64,000 nt of DNA from Dermanyssus gallinae (taxonomy: Eukaryota; Arthropoda; Arachnida; Mesostigmata; Dermanyssidae). The translations under genes and the position numbers were made by a program. Shown in pieces: positions 1 to 10,423 of the stretch. Each line of letters starts with the position of its first letter. The first letter of the stretch is position 1. The notes beneath the pieces are model-generated. The model was not told the origin of the DNA. It worked only from the letters and a program-made list of their open reading frames with translations, and ran no database searches. The stretch lies in NCBI GenBank assembly GCA_003439945.1, contig QVRM01002221.1:919413-983412 (forward strand), given 5' to 3'.

Positions 1-545
1 CGTGCCATTCGATTTTTATCAATGATTTGGGCATGAGACGGGTCGCCGCGAAATTCGTACCAAAATTGCTCAATTGCGACCAAAAACAGCATCGCATGAA
101 CATTGCTAATGAGATGTTGGATGGCAGGGGCGTGGTGCATCATGAGTTCTTGCCACAGGGTAGGACGGTCAATAAGGAATATTACCTGCAAGTTATGCGC
201 AATTTGCGCGAAGCAATCCGCCAGAAACGCCCGGATTTGTGGTCACACATCGTTGCTTGTGCGCGAGTTTTTGGCCAAAAACAACACACTAATGATGCCG
301 CAGCCACCGTATTCCCCAGATCTGGCCCCCTGTGACTTTTTCTTGTTCCCTAAACTAAAGAGGCCCATGAAAGGACGACGTTACGCTACGCTTGACGAGA
401 TAAAGACGGCATCGAAGGAGGAGCTGAACAAGATAAAAAAAATGGTTTTTTGAAGTGCTTCGAAGATTGGAAAAACCGTTGGCACAAGTGTATAATATCT
501 CATGGGGATTACTTTAAAGGGGACAAAATAGATATTCATGAATAA
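1..545 (+). pseudogene. Mariner transposase, 3' part, internally deleted and frameshifted
   Basis: Cut-and-paste DNA transposase of the Tc1/mariner (DD34D) group, no longer functional. The reading frame is open from the window edge, so the 5' part lies outside. Visible motifs are AAKFVPKLLN, GVVHHEFLPQGRTVNKEYY, HTSLLVREFLAKNN and PPYSPDLAPCDFFLFPKLK. The reading starts in the frame of base 27, moves to the frame of base 103 before the HTSLL motif, and returns to the first frame near 453 for the C-terminal end, which stops at 543-545. Compared with the usual mariner order, the block with the first catalytic Asp is missing between EMLD and the GVVHHEF motif. The block with the second catalytic Asp is missing between RPDLW and HTSLL. 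Only the third Asp region remains. The terminal inverted repeat follows at 571-600. Confidence 0.9.
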
Positions 546-570
546 ATGAATAATTTAAAAAAAACACAAA

Positions 571-600
571 AGTCGCGATACTTTTTGAACACACCTCGTA
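571..600 (+). repeat. Right terminal inverted repeat of the mariner
   Basis: The reverse complement begins TACGAGGTGTGTTCAAAAAG, a classic mariner end. It lies 25 bp after the transposase stop and its outer TA merges with a (TA)n tract, as expected for TA-targeted insertion. The left end is outside the window. Confidence 0.8.
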
Positions 601-624
601 TATATATATATATATATATATATA
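599..624. repeat. (TA)n microsatellite at mariner end
   Basis: An uninterrupted TA tract directly abuts the mariner inverted repeat. The transposon probably inserted into an existing TA tract. Confidence 0.9.
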
Positions 625-3276
625 ACAGATTTAGGCGCTCATTTATATCTGTATGACTTCTTTGACAATTTAAGATAAATTGGAACACTGTTACACTAAC
701 TGTGCAAAGCTAATTTTAATAAGACATTTGCTTATGTATATACACAATACGACAGGTATATGTGCTGAACGTACGTATGCATACGTATTATCGAAGAAAT
801 TGTTCCCGAGATTTGTTGCTTTGGACTCAACTTCTATATATAAGCCAATCAACATATCTTAAAATATGTTCGCCTGGATTTTGCTCTTCTGATACGTGTA
901 TAATCCAAAATGTGTTTGTGCAGTTATTGCTTGTAGACAATTGACCTCCAGTGAACATATGTTACAGTCTTGCCTATATATATATATATATATGAAGTGA
1001 GCTTTTGCCAGAAGTAATTAGTTTCTCTTGTTAAGTTTGATAGAGGATTGTAAGATCGAGTATCATTATCGTCTGGGGTCTCTGTTTCTTACACGCTAGG
1101 CATTGCCAGGTAAACCGAGACATAGATGAGTTTTAGCGATGCAGCCATTACCTAAAAGGTCCTTCTCACCCCGACACTGCAGCACGCTGCGGCGCTAAGC
1201 AGCGATGCTGCCTCACCGTAGACGCGTTCTTCCAGCGTTACAGAGTCCACTCTTCTATTCAGAGTAATAGCATCGCAATTGCATACATTCGTTCCCCGAC
1301 CCGACTACTTGAGAGCTTGAACCAGCTCTTGACGAGAGAGTGTAGAACATAACGTTTCTGTCTCTTTCCGTATCGTTCACTCTATCTGAGTGTCATGCAG
1401 CACTTTCACTACTTTCCCTCTTCCCGCCTCATCCAGGCAACGTCGTCGGACCTCGGAGACTGTTCCCCTACATACATTTCCGAGCTACACACACACACAC
1501 ACGCAGTAAGGATGGGTCAAAGATTCACAGATGGACCCTGTTGACGTCGTCGTCGTCGTCGTTTGAACAAGACGCAAGCGTTCGTTGGTCGGGCTTGCCA
1601 AGGCATCACAGTTTGGCAAAAACCGCAGCGAAGAGTTAGATGGGCTTCCCAAACGCGTTGGCGGATAGCAGAGCAGAAGCAACCGTATCCGTCTTCATTA
1701 CAGCACAGCACACCATCCCAGCTTCGCTTCGCTTCGTCTTGTCGAGCAGAGGTTGGTCATCTGGCGGCCGAGAGGGCCGAGCCCGTAACAAATGCCCTGC
1801 CAGCCGCCACTGAATACGACGCAATGCGTCTTGTCTGCGCCGTCTGACCCTTGTACTCCACTGCTAGAACTCGGTTGCAGGTCTGACGGATGCAAGCGAT
1901 CCCTATGTTCCCTATGTTCATCTCTTTCTCTGTGTGTGCCTGTCTGTCATCGAATCGCGGCAGATCCGACGATGGCTGACTTGCGTCAACACCAAGATGT
2001 CCGAGACCGAAAACCTCCAGGCGTAGGCGCTGTGTCGTTGTGCTGTTTGTCGGTAGCGTAGCAGCGCATAACTTTATTCGAAGAAATCGTTCCGTCGCGC
2101 CGAAAAACTTGTACAATAATGGAAAAATATCAGGAGGAGGCGGCGGCGGCGGAACCGTTGGGAAAAAGCTGTCAGCTGGGTCGCTAAAAAGTTTGCTCCA
2201 CAAACCACTTCGAAACGTTTGTATGTTTTTGTATATTGGTTTCTGTCCGAACTTAAAAACGTTGCTTTGTGAAAATCGGCATGTGGCAGGCTACAAGTAC
2301 TGCGCAATCAGCAAAAGACTTCGATAAATGACCCGAATTCGCCAGAGAAGCAGCATAGCGCTACTTCGTGATATATCTCTGTTAAAACCTTAGGAAGGCA
2401 TTTCCATCTTAAGCTCTCTTCGAAAGGCACGCAGCTCTAGAGTTACGAGTCATTGTGAACCCTACACGATGCGTAATAGATGGCGAAAAATTGCTCCTTG
2501 CATAGTTCGGTAGTTTCTATGAAGGTACGTCGATTATTATTATTATTATTGCGTGACATGCTAAAGTATACCTACTCAACTATATTTGTAAACTGAGAGA
2601 TAAAGCCTTGGTTCCTAGCTGGTAAACCTAACAGTTTTATAATATGTGGTATACATGTATACCTTTTTAACATTCCATGGTATGGCTTGACTAAAATGAA
2701 GACAAAGTGATAGCATATAGTATTGCCTAGCAGCAAAGACTAGGAAGAAGTGAAATCAAGTATGCCTGTTCACGAAATGGCCACGGTTGTACTGAGGGAG
2801 TTCTTTAGAGGAAGAGGCTAAGAAGCCATTTTTTAGCCGGATATAAAACCTCTTTCACCAAGGCAAGATTCCTTAAAATAGTGCTTGGCACCTCACGCAA
2901 TTCGAAGAATCGTATGATTTACGCCCCCATGGGGACTCTCCCACTCATTGAAGAGCTTGTGTCTCATATCTCAAAGGAATACCAGCGCTGGGACAATTTC
3001 TAACGAAAAAGATGCGCCTGAAGTCTGTCGTACAGCAGCTATGGACACGCAAGTATGGAAAGTCCCCTTGCAAAAGCTTCAGAATGTGCTGACGCGTTAC
3101 TAAAAATAAAACATTTTTATTATATAACACAGGGGAAAGCTAGTAGGGCGGTTCTTAAAAAGCTTGTGGGCATTCCCGGAAGCAGGGGGGAGACATAGGC
3201 GATGGATATCCTCGAAATACGTTCGATCTAACTCCCTTCTGTAGCGACTTTCTGTTGCATAGGTTTCGTGTGTGTT
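625..3276. other. No recognisable gene
   Basis: Mostly unique-looking sequence. It holds a short (TA)n at 975-993, a (GTC)n run near 1545-1561 and a small GGC run near 2140. I searched the minus strand for a second 72-nt LRR exon continuing the one at 3705-3776 and saw none. Short open frames here show no motif. Confidence 0.5.
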
Positions 3277-3432
3277 GTCGAGCCCGGTGGCGTGGTACAT
3301 TCGCGTGCATCTTGCGACCGGAAGAGACTCATGGGTAAACGGGTTCGATCTCCACCATTGCACATTTTTATTTATTGGGGTCTGTTTTATGAAGCAGTAA
3401 AATGTTGGCTGAGAGTTAGTCCAAAAACGTTT
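3277..3432 (+). repeat. SINE-A copy 1, tRNA-derived
   Basis: Starts GTCGAGCCCGGTGGCGTGGT and contains a B-box-like GGGTTCGATCT at 3341-3351. The body ends with GGCTGAGAGTTAGTCC. Compared with the copy at 9183-9369 it lacks about 35 bp between the GAAGCAGT-like block and the GGCTGAGAG block. No (TAG)n tail is left. Confidence 0.8.
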
Positions 3433-3698
3433 GTATGTAAACGCCTTGCCAGATAAACGATGTAACGATTTGCCGATAGCTTATTGAACGCACGCACAGC
3501 CCGACTTATTGCAATGAAGCTAATGTCTCTGCATGACTCCCGTTATTGCTGAGTGTTTCGACCATTCATCCTTTATATGACAAAGATGGCATTATATTAG
3601 GTTGTGTATCTAGGTGCAATAATTACACAAAGCTACGTCGACCCTAATTGTGGGATACGCATGTAAGTCGCGGTTGAAAAAGTTGCAGCGTCATCACT

Positions 3699-3704
3699 AC
3701 TTAC
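3699..3704 (-). other. Splice donor of the LRR exon
   Basis: Reads GTAAGT on the minus strand, immediately after the exon end at 3705. It leaves two bases of a Leu codon, which is a phase-2 boundary. Confidence 0.75.
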
Positions 3705-3776
3705 AGTATTCGCAGCTTTCGAAGACCTTTCAGGTCATCTCGGTTGAGTACTTCAATGTTGTTTCCTTCCAGTTCC
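3705..3776 (-). CDS. slit: Single leucine-rich-repeat exon, Slit-like
   Basis: Internal exon of exactly 72 nt. Read on the minus strand it begins with one base completing an upstream codon and ends with two bases of the next, so both introns are phase 2. It encodes one 24-residue LRR that includes GNNIEVLNRDDLKGLRKL, with leucine/isoleucine spacing of the LxxNxIxxLxxxxLxxLxxLxxL type. Such repeats form the curved extracellular binding face of LRR proteins. The GNNI...DxxGLxxLRxL pattern resembles the first LRR of Slit, the secreted midline guidance ligand for Robo receptors. That comparison is from memory, not an alignment. One-LRR 72-nt phase-2 exons are also used by LGR receptors and peroxidasin, so Slit is the best fit rather than proven. 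Neighbouring exons are not visible in the window. Confidence 0.7.
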
Positions 3777-3800
3777 CTGAAATAAAGCAAGAGAAAGTCC
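3777..3800 (-). other. Splice acceptor and polypyrimidine tract
   Basis: On the minus strand the bases before the exon are pyrimidine-rich and end CTTTATTTCAG. This is a strong 3' splice site directly joined to the LRR exon. Confidence 0.75.
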
Positions 3801-4076
3801 AGGTTAACACGGTTCGGTAACACGCTCTTGTGCCAGATATTCAGATGCTACTGCTTTGGATTAACTCCTAAACATCCGAGTTGAATCGGAAGAGAGTATT
3901 TAAAGTCATGAGGGGCAAAGCGCACTCGGAGGATAAACTCTTTTTAAGTGACATCACAAATCAATCAGAGATGACCCAAAGGATGAGTGCATTTTATATT
4001 GCATAAATCTAGTTTGCCCTTTGCCGCAGGATTTGGGACGTTAGGGCATCTATAAGCTCTATTCAGTTTGATGAGT

Positions 4077-4100
4077 TATATATATATATATATATATATA
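4077..4100. repeat. (TA)n microsatellite
   Basis: About 12 uninterrupted TA units. Confidence 0.9.
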
Positions 4101-4352
4101 ATCTTCACATGTACTTATCTTTATAAATACAGATAAGCGTAATAACAGCACTAATAGCCATAACGACAACAATAGCAGCAACAACAACAGCAAGAACACC
4201 ACCCGCAGCAACAATATAGCAAAATTCACTGAGATAACCACTGGGTACCTCTACGTAGTCATTTTGTGTTGGTTGGCACATTTTCCGGCATCACAAACGG
4301 TCTTGTGTAGCGGCTTACATCTTAAGGTAGCGCTTTACCTCTGCCGACACGC

Positions 4353-4353
<1 letters not shown>

Positions 4354-4387
<34 letters not shown>
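4354..4387. repeat. (TA)n microsatellite
   Basis: About 17 uninterrupted TA units. Confidence 0.9.
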
Positions 4388-4392
<5 letters not shown>

Positions 4393-4858
4393 AACCACGA
4401 AAATATTCACACAAATATCTACTAACGCAGTGTGCCGACAAGGTTGCAAACCTCATCATTGTACCATCATTGTAACAATACAGGCGAGAGTGAGTAAACA
4501 AGGAAAACGGCAAACCACCGACCCCGCCCGCTTGCCTTCTCCAACAGCATCAATGAGCACGACAGGAAGGAGAAGAAGTAGTGGAGGAAGGCGAAGAGGA
4601 AAAACCGCGGCGGCAGCAGGAGAAGCAGGATCAACGGTGGCTGAGGCATACTACTCAAAGTAGCTGTACGAATGGTAATAAGCGTTAGTGAGAGCAGTCG
4701 TGCTAGTTAGAGCGGTGGTGTAAGAGCAGTGAGCAGTGGCAGCTAGCAGATGAGGAGAGTAAGAGCAGCCGTCGTAGTGGTGATCATAATAATAATAATA
4801 GTTACGCCGCAATAAGCAACACAGGCGGTTAGGCTATCCGAAGGCGAGTTTTTGGGGC

Positions 4859-4876
4859 GGGGGGGGGGGGGGGGGG
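4859..4876. repeat. Poly-G run of 18
   Basis: Eighteen consecutive G, preceded by GGGGC and followed within 12 bases by GGGGG. It could form a G-quadruplex on the plus strand. Confidence 0.9.
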
Positions 4877-5079
4877 CGACTTTGGGGGCGTCTGCGTGCG
4901 TGACGTATTGCGCCTACGGTGCGCGGCAGGTCGGCAGGTCCTTTGGCCTCGCAGTAGGAGGTATGCTACCTCTACGCCAGGGCACGCAGTCCACTTAACA
5001 ACAACAACGACAACAACACAACTGGCATATAGATGTTATTGCTCTTATTGTTGATGCTGCTGCTGTCGTCGTCGTTGTT

Positions 5080-5330
5080 GTTGTTATTGTTGATGCTAAT
5101 GTTGTTGTTATTTTTGCTGTTGTAGATGCTAATGTTGTCGTTATTGTTGTTGTTGTAGATGCGAATGTTGTTGTTATTGTTGTTGTTGATGCTAATGTTG
5201 TTGTTACTATTGTTGTTGATGCTAATGTTGTTGTTACTGTTGTTGTTGATGCTAATGTTGTGTTGTTATTGTTGTTGTTGTTGATGCTAATGTTATTTTT
5301 ATCGTTGTTGTTATGCTAATGTTGTTTCTA
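5080..5330 (+). repeat. Higher-order GTT repeat, 30-33 bp unit
   Basis: A GATGCTAATGTTG core recurs inside a GTT background. Core starts are near 5092, 5125, 5158, 5188, 5218, 5248, 5283 and 5312, giving periods of mostly 30 or 33 bp. One core is GATGCGAAT. Confidence 0.85.
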
Positions 5331-5339
5331 CTCTGAATG

Positions 5340-5460
5340 TGTTGTCGTTGTTATTATTATTATTACGGTTGTTGTTGTTGTTGCTGATCTGTCGTCGTCG
5401 TTGCTGATGTTAATGATGATGATAATGATGATGATTGATGTTGTTGTTGTTGTCATTGGT
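5340..5460 (+). repeat. Degenerate GTT/GAT trinucleotide tract
   Basis: Continues the preceding array with ATT, GTC and GAT variants. The 167-residue minus-strand open frame crossing it, up to 5831, owes much of its length to this repeat and shows no domain. Confidence 0.6.
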
Positions 5461-5926
5461 ACTGTCGGTATTATAGTTAGTTTCGGCCTCATCATATCAG
5501 GCTGACCCGATTCGATCCACCCCACCAAGATGCGAATATATTTCATTATGGCGATCGGCGGTGATTCAGGCCGGCACCACACAGTTATACATCTTCCCTC
5601 TTGCTTCCGCTTGTGCTCTTCGTCCCTATAAGCATATCGGGCGCCATAGAGGTTCGTTTCCGTCAGGAAATACATTACTACATGTCGAGGATGATGATGA
5701 CTACTAATAATACAAGTCAACAAACAATCGACTGTTGCTTGAACGATAACTAAATCAAGTGAATCAGAGGTAGAGACGAGAAAGACAGAGGAGCTGCTAA
5801 CTATGGTGGTTAGGTTAAGAACAGTCCTCACGCTACATTAAATAGACGACCCTTGTAAGGAGTGGTTTCAGTAGATCTGCTGCGATAGTAAAGCTTGGTG
5901 TTTATTGACCATTGCATTGTGATGAT

Positions 5927-5940
5927 AAAGATGATAATTC

Positions 5941-5990
<50 letters not shown>

Positions 5991-6004
5991 GATTCATCAT
6001 CTTT
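5927..6004. repeat. (TA)n tract enclosed by 19-bp inverted arms
   Basis: Left arm 5927-5945 and right arm 5986-6004 are inverted copies matching at 17 of 19 positions. They enclose about 20 TA units. The whole can fold into one long hairpin or cruciform. Confidence 0.8.
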
Positions 6005-6324
6005 TTTCTAGACTTGTATATGGCACTTTGTTGGCATCTCTCTGTCTCTCAGGGAAGGATGTCGATGAATAAGCAACGTTGGGCACGATATGGAATCAAC
6101 TCGGTGGGAGCTGCGTATACGCCCAGACCAGCTGCAACTGTTCCTGCTACCGTAATGGCTGGTGATATTATGGCTTCGTGGTCACCGCGCGCCCCGGGAG
6201 ATTACAAAATTCCCCCGCGGCAGTAGCAGCTCCAAAAACGGCACATGAAGCCCAGCGAGAGACTGACGTATCGACTCCAGATATTGGCAGGCGGCAGGCC
6301 AAACACGCGCAAAGTGACACAAGG

Positions 6325-6329
<5 letters not shown>

Positions 6330-6371
<42 letters not shown>
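6330..6371. repeat. (TA)n microsatellite
   Basis: About 21 uninterrupted TA units, with no inverted flanks. Confidence 0.9.
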
Positions 6372-6373
<2 letters not shown>

Positions 6374-7690
6374 CTCACAGCTGGATAGCCGACTGGTAGA
6401 AAAGAATTATGTTTATTCTATTCCGAAGCATCAACAGGCGAGAGTATCCAGAGCGGAAACCGCCATTTTGACTAAACATTTACACCCAAAGGCAGGATTT
6501 GCGTGTACATTACAGTGTAGGAATTATCACGCAAGACCTTTGCTGAATGTCAAACCAACTGTAATACTGGTCGTGGTTTTTCTCATTGTTGTTATTGTTG
6601 TTACTTTTGCTGTTCGTGTCCTGGTTGTTGTTACCAGGATTTTTTTTGGTGCGCCTGTGCGTTTATTAAAGTACCTATTTTTCTTCTTTGGTATTGTTGT
6701 TCTCTCCGCTCGTTTTGTGCAGAGAGGTCATAAGATTTGCCGGACACCTACCACATGATTCTACTTCAGTACACAAAAACGTTTGAAACGTTACTTTTGT
6801 TTAAGTCGCACGGGTGGCGGATCGACCAACAAACACTTCGCATAGACACTATGTGCATTCATACTCTAGATATGCCTACATAGAAAATATTGTGATGATT
6901 TAATAATAATTTACAATACGTTTGCACACTCTGCAGTGTTCGCTTTTAATTTTTTATTTATTTTTAAATTTTATATTTAAATACATTATATTTAAATACA
7001 TGTACATATACTCTAGTTCGCATCGTTTCAAAAAGCAATCGAGAGGACAGTGCCGCGCAGATGACCTAAGAGCCGTGGGCTGGATCTCTATGTTATCTCA
7101 CACACTGATTGGTTTACTTGCAAACGACGACGACGACGACCCTCCGTGTCGATTCGGCGTCTGGGGTCGCCTAAGTTATGCGAAGTCCCCTGCCCCCATG
7201 TCGGATTTTATGTCGTTTACCATGTCGGATACGTCGCAAATCATAAACGAGATTGAAGCAATGAGCCTGCTGGCTGTCGTGTGGTTGTTACTGTTGTTGT
7301 TGTTGGTGCTGCTGCTGCGGCTTTTTCTTCTTTTGCTGTTCTGTGCTAATAATTCCCACTACTGGAATTTATCTTTGTCTTTTTTCTACTACTGGGAGCA
7401 GCATAACTACCATAACTATAACAACTATTGATACTATTAATATAACCATGGTAGCCACATCGCTCATTTTTTCTATTGCCGTTTTCATCTCTCTCTCTCT
7501 CTATGCCTATCTCAAGTGTTACGTTGGGCGCCGAAGCTGTCTCTAAGCCTCTCTCCTTCGACAGGGTTACGTACATACTTTGATACGTACAACCGTCACG
7601 ACGCTGGCTATTCGCCTCTTGACAGGCTTGTTCAGTTAGTTTTTTTCCCACTCTCCGGCTGTTTCACTCAGACATCCAGGCACGCAAGCA
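6372..7690. other. No recognisable gene
   Basis: Unique-looking sequence with short GTT patches (6570-6640, 7280-7350), a (GAC)n patch at 7125-7142 and AT-rich 6940-7000. Open frames of up to 169 residues pass through it but show only repeat-derived Leu/Val runs. Confidence 0.5.
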
Positions 7691-7697
7691 CTCTCTT

Positions 7698-7731
7698 TGT
7701 TGTTGTTGTTGTTGTTGTGTTGTTGTTGTTG

Positions 7732-7803
<72 letters not shown>

Positions 7804-7870
7804 GTTGTTGTTGTTGTTGTTGTTGTTGTTGTGTTGTGTTGTGTTGTTGTGTTGTTGTTGTTGTTGTTGT

Positions 7871-7907
<37 letters not shown>

Positions 7908-7918
7908 GTTGTTGTGCT
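7698..7918 (+). repeat. (GTT)n array with GTGTT slips
   Basis: A long GTT array broken by at least nine single-base slips (GTGTT or GTTTG). Each slip shifts phase, so all three forward frames stay open as poly-Val, poly-Leu and poly-Cys, and the reverse frames as poly-Asn, poly-Thr and poly-Gln. These frames are repeat artefacts. Confidence 0.95.
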
Positions 7919-7954
7919 GTTGTTGCTATTGTTGCTGTTGTTGTTATCGTCATT

Positions 7955-8036
7955 CTTGTTGTTGTCGCTCTAAGTCCGGGCCATTGCCAATGTTGTTGTT
8001 GTCGCTCTTAGTCCGGGCCATTGCCGATGTTGTTGT
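7955..8036 (+). repeat. 37-bp tandem duplication
   Basis: The block around GTCCGGGCCATTGCC occurs at 7974 and 8011, 37 bp apart, with two or three base differences. It sits inside GTT-rich sequence. Confidence 0.85.
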
Positions 8037-8097
8037 TGTTGTTGTTGTTGTTGCTGTTGTTATTGTTGTTGTTGTTATTGTTGTCGGTCGTTGTTGT
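8026..8097 (+). repeat. (GTT)n tract
   Basis: Mostly GTT with a few GCT, ATT and GTC variants. Confidence 0.85.
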
Positions 8098-8565
8098 CGT
8101 TCGACAGCCTCCACCTGACCGCTTTATCTATGACCTGACGTTGTTGCTGCTGCTGCTGCCACTGCAGCTATTGACAACTACTACTACTACTACTACTGAA
8201 GCTTTGGGGTCGTGGGCCACTTAGCCACGCAATGCTACGCCACCGGCACACTACTTTGACATGACTAGTTCCACCACCACAGCCACCGCAATGACTACTT
8301 TAACAAGTACGACTCAGTAGGAGATCCCCCGTCGTCATCGCTATCGGCGGAGGCGGCGACATGGGCCCGCCGTACGCAGCTAACTAACGCATGTCACCAG
8401 TGACACGGCAGACTCTAATGGTACTGATGATTACGGGCAATGCTGGCTCACAGATGCACTCGTCACTGCACTGTTGAAGCTGACCAACACGTAACAACGA
8501 CACGCCAGCTAGCCTGTCGTAATGACCGATATGGGCGGCGGCAGCAACTTTTCTCTCTAAGATGC

Positions 8566-8568
<3 letters not shown>
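8098..8568. other. No recognisable gene
   Basis: Unique-looking sequence with a short CTG/CTA trinucleotide patch near 8140-8200. Confidence 0.45.
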
Positions 8569-8602
<34 letters not shown>

Positions 8603-8634
8603 TTGTTAAAAAAAAATATATATATATATATATA
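8569..8634. repeat. (TA)n, A-run, (TA)n
   Basis: TA tract 8569-8598, then nine A at 8608-8616 running directly into a second TA tract at 8617-8634. The A-run to TA junction recurs elsewhere in the window. Confidence 0.85.
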
Positions 8635-8965
8635 GCTCAGTGCACAAAACGACCGCTCTGAAACCAGGACTCCTGCATTAGACGCAGCACATTTACTTTC
8701 GAGGCACATATATTTCGTAACATTTGCGGAATTGAGCTGTAAATCTGAAGAAATAACTATACGCATATTTATAGCTAACCCAACTCAGCATTAGCTTCCT
8801 TTCGTGTTACATTCATGCAATGCCATGTTTCACACAAGCATACAATTGACCAAAAGCTTCGACCGTCTCGGGACGAGGTGAGCGCCATTTTGCCCGTTGA
8901 GTACATGATTGCACCTCATAATGTTATCAGTAGTAGCAGCATCCGTCGTCGTCGTAGTAGCGGTA

Positions 8966-9152
8966 GATCAAGCCTTGGTGGTGGCATGGTGCATTCGCCA
9001 TGTGCGCCTCACGAGCGGAGGAGACACACGGGTACATGGGTTCGATCCCCACCGTTGCACCGGTTTGTATTTATTGGGTAATCCATTGTATAAATCAATG
9101 CGAGGTGGTTCCGTGGACGTTCAATATTGGCTGAAGGTCAATCCTAAAAGTC
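8966..9152 (+). repeat. SINE-A copy 2, tRNA-derived
   Basis: The head is a degraded version of the family start, followed by the B-box GGGTTCGATCCCC near 9038. The body contains GTATTTATTGGGTA, CCGTGGACGTTCAATATTGG and GGTCAATCCTAAAAG. A (TAG)n tail follows at 9161-9182. Confidence 0.85.
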
Positions 9153-9160
9153 TAGCAACA

Positions 9161-9182
9161 GTAGTAGTAGTAGTAGTAGTAG
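9161..9182 (+). repeat. (TAG)n tail of SINE-A copy 2
   Basis: About seven TAG units lie directly between two head-to-tail SINE copies. Confidence 0.85.
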
Positions 9183-9369
9183 CGTCGAGCCCGGTGGCGT
9201 GGTGGCATGCGTCTGCGCCTCGCGACCGGAGGAGACACATAGGTGCGCGGGTTCGAACCCCACCATTGCACCAATTTGTATTTATGGGGGTAGTCCGTCT
9301 AAGAAGTAATGCGAAAAGCAGTCCCATGGACGTTAAATCTTGGCTGAGAGTCAGCCCCGAAAGGATTTT
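9183..9369 (+). repeat. SINE-A copy 3, most intact
   Basis: Head GTCGAGCCCGGTGGCGTGGT with an A-box-like TGGCGTGGTGG and a perfect B-box GGGTTCGAACCCC near 9249. These are the two internal RNA polymerase III promoter boxes. The spacing between the boxes and the extra stem-like segment suggest a class II (Ser/Leu-type) tRNA ancestor, but the anticodon arm is too changed to assign. The body ends GGCTGAGAGTCAGCCCCGAA and is followed by (TAG)7. Confidence 0.9.
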
Positions 9370-9390
9370 TAGTAGTAGTAGTAGTAGTAG
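9370..9390 (+). repeat. (TAG)n tail of SINE-A copy 3
   Basis: About seven TAG units directly follow the SINE body. Confidence 0.85.
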
Positions 9391-10420
9391 CGATCTCGGC
9401 ACTTACGTACCACAAAAGCACGTCTCGCGTGATGATCGCGCTTGAACGCGCGTGTGTACTGGACCTCTCTCTATACGCTATCTATTCGCGTTACGTTACG
9501 GATGCGATCAACGTTCAGCAACGGTTCGACAACAGGTCGAGGCGATCGATTGCCGAGAGTTGTGTGCAGCAATCAGCCGTACGGTCACTTTCCGCCTTTT
9601 CTTTCTAGTCTGATGTTCGTCTGACACTTTCTTATTCTGCTACCGCTGCTGCTGAAACTTCTGCACTTTCGCGTCTGCGGGCTGCCTGCGCATGAGCCTC
9701 CTTGCACGAACACACGGGTCGTGATGGTGGTCGTGGTGGTGGTGGAGGTGGAGAAAGATCGTGGCAGTCGCGGTCAAAGCCGCGTGCAAAGCTGGTCTTG
9801 TTCGTTGCCGATAAGGACAAAAACCTCGTTGTCATCGTTGACCCCGTCATGCCAGATTGCCGGCCGCCCGCCATACCGTCCGTCTGTCTATCCACACGTA
9901 TCCATTTTTATTTCGCAACATTACTATATATCTGCAACACCCCCCCCCCCCCCCCACGAGCGTGAGGTTGATGCATCGTGAGTGATCTCGGTGTGCTCGG
10001 GCGTGTTAACTAAGCGGTGCCGTACTGCGGTGGCGACGGAGGGGAAGGGACACAGAGATCTACAGAGAACAGACAGAACCTCCCTCTGGAACATCATCCA
10101 TAGGCAAATGATACGACACCGATCACGTGGTTGATCTTTGATCCGACAATGCGGCTATGCAGTCGACATCATCAGCTCCTTGAGGAGTAGCAGGTGAAAA
10201 GCAACAGCCATTCATTCAGCATTTGTCTTGTGAGGTCCCGCTCTTCAAACGCGCCGAACGACCAACCGAGCGCTCCTGCCAATACTATAGCTACTGCAAC
10301 GAAACACATAACCCAACGCAGCCGCCGCCTTGAGAAGAACGAAGTATCGTCGGTGATGACGACTCCGCAACATATGCCACCGATCCGCTACCCTGTCTGC
10401 AGTTAAATTATCCAATTGCG

Positions 10421-10423
<3 letters not shown>
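9391..10423. other. No recognisable gene
   Basis: Contains a run of 16 C at 9940-9955 and a GGT/GGA patch near 9722-9755. Otherwise unique-looking sequence without domains. Confidence 0.5.

Noticed and set aside
7516..8118. 200-codon frame with poly-Val/Leu/Cys and opposite poly-Thr/Asn frames
   Set aside because: Produced by a (GTT)n array with single-base slips; all frames on both strands are open for the same reason.
9183..9260. Apparent tRNA gene on the plus strand
   Set aside because: No acceptor-stem pairing, and the same sequence recurs with a shared non-tRNA body, so it is a SINE head.
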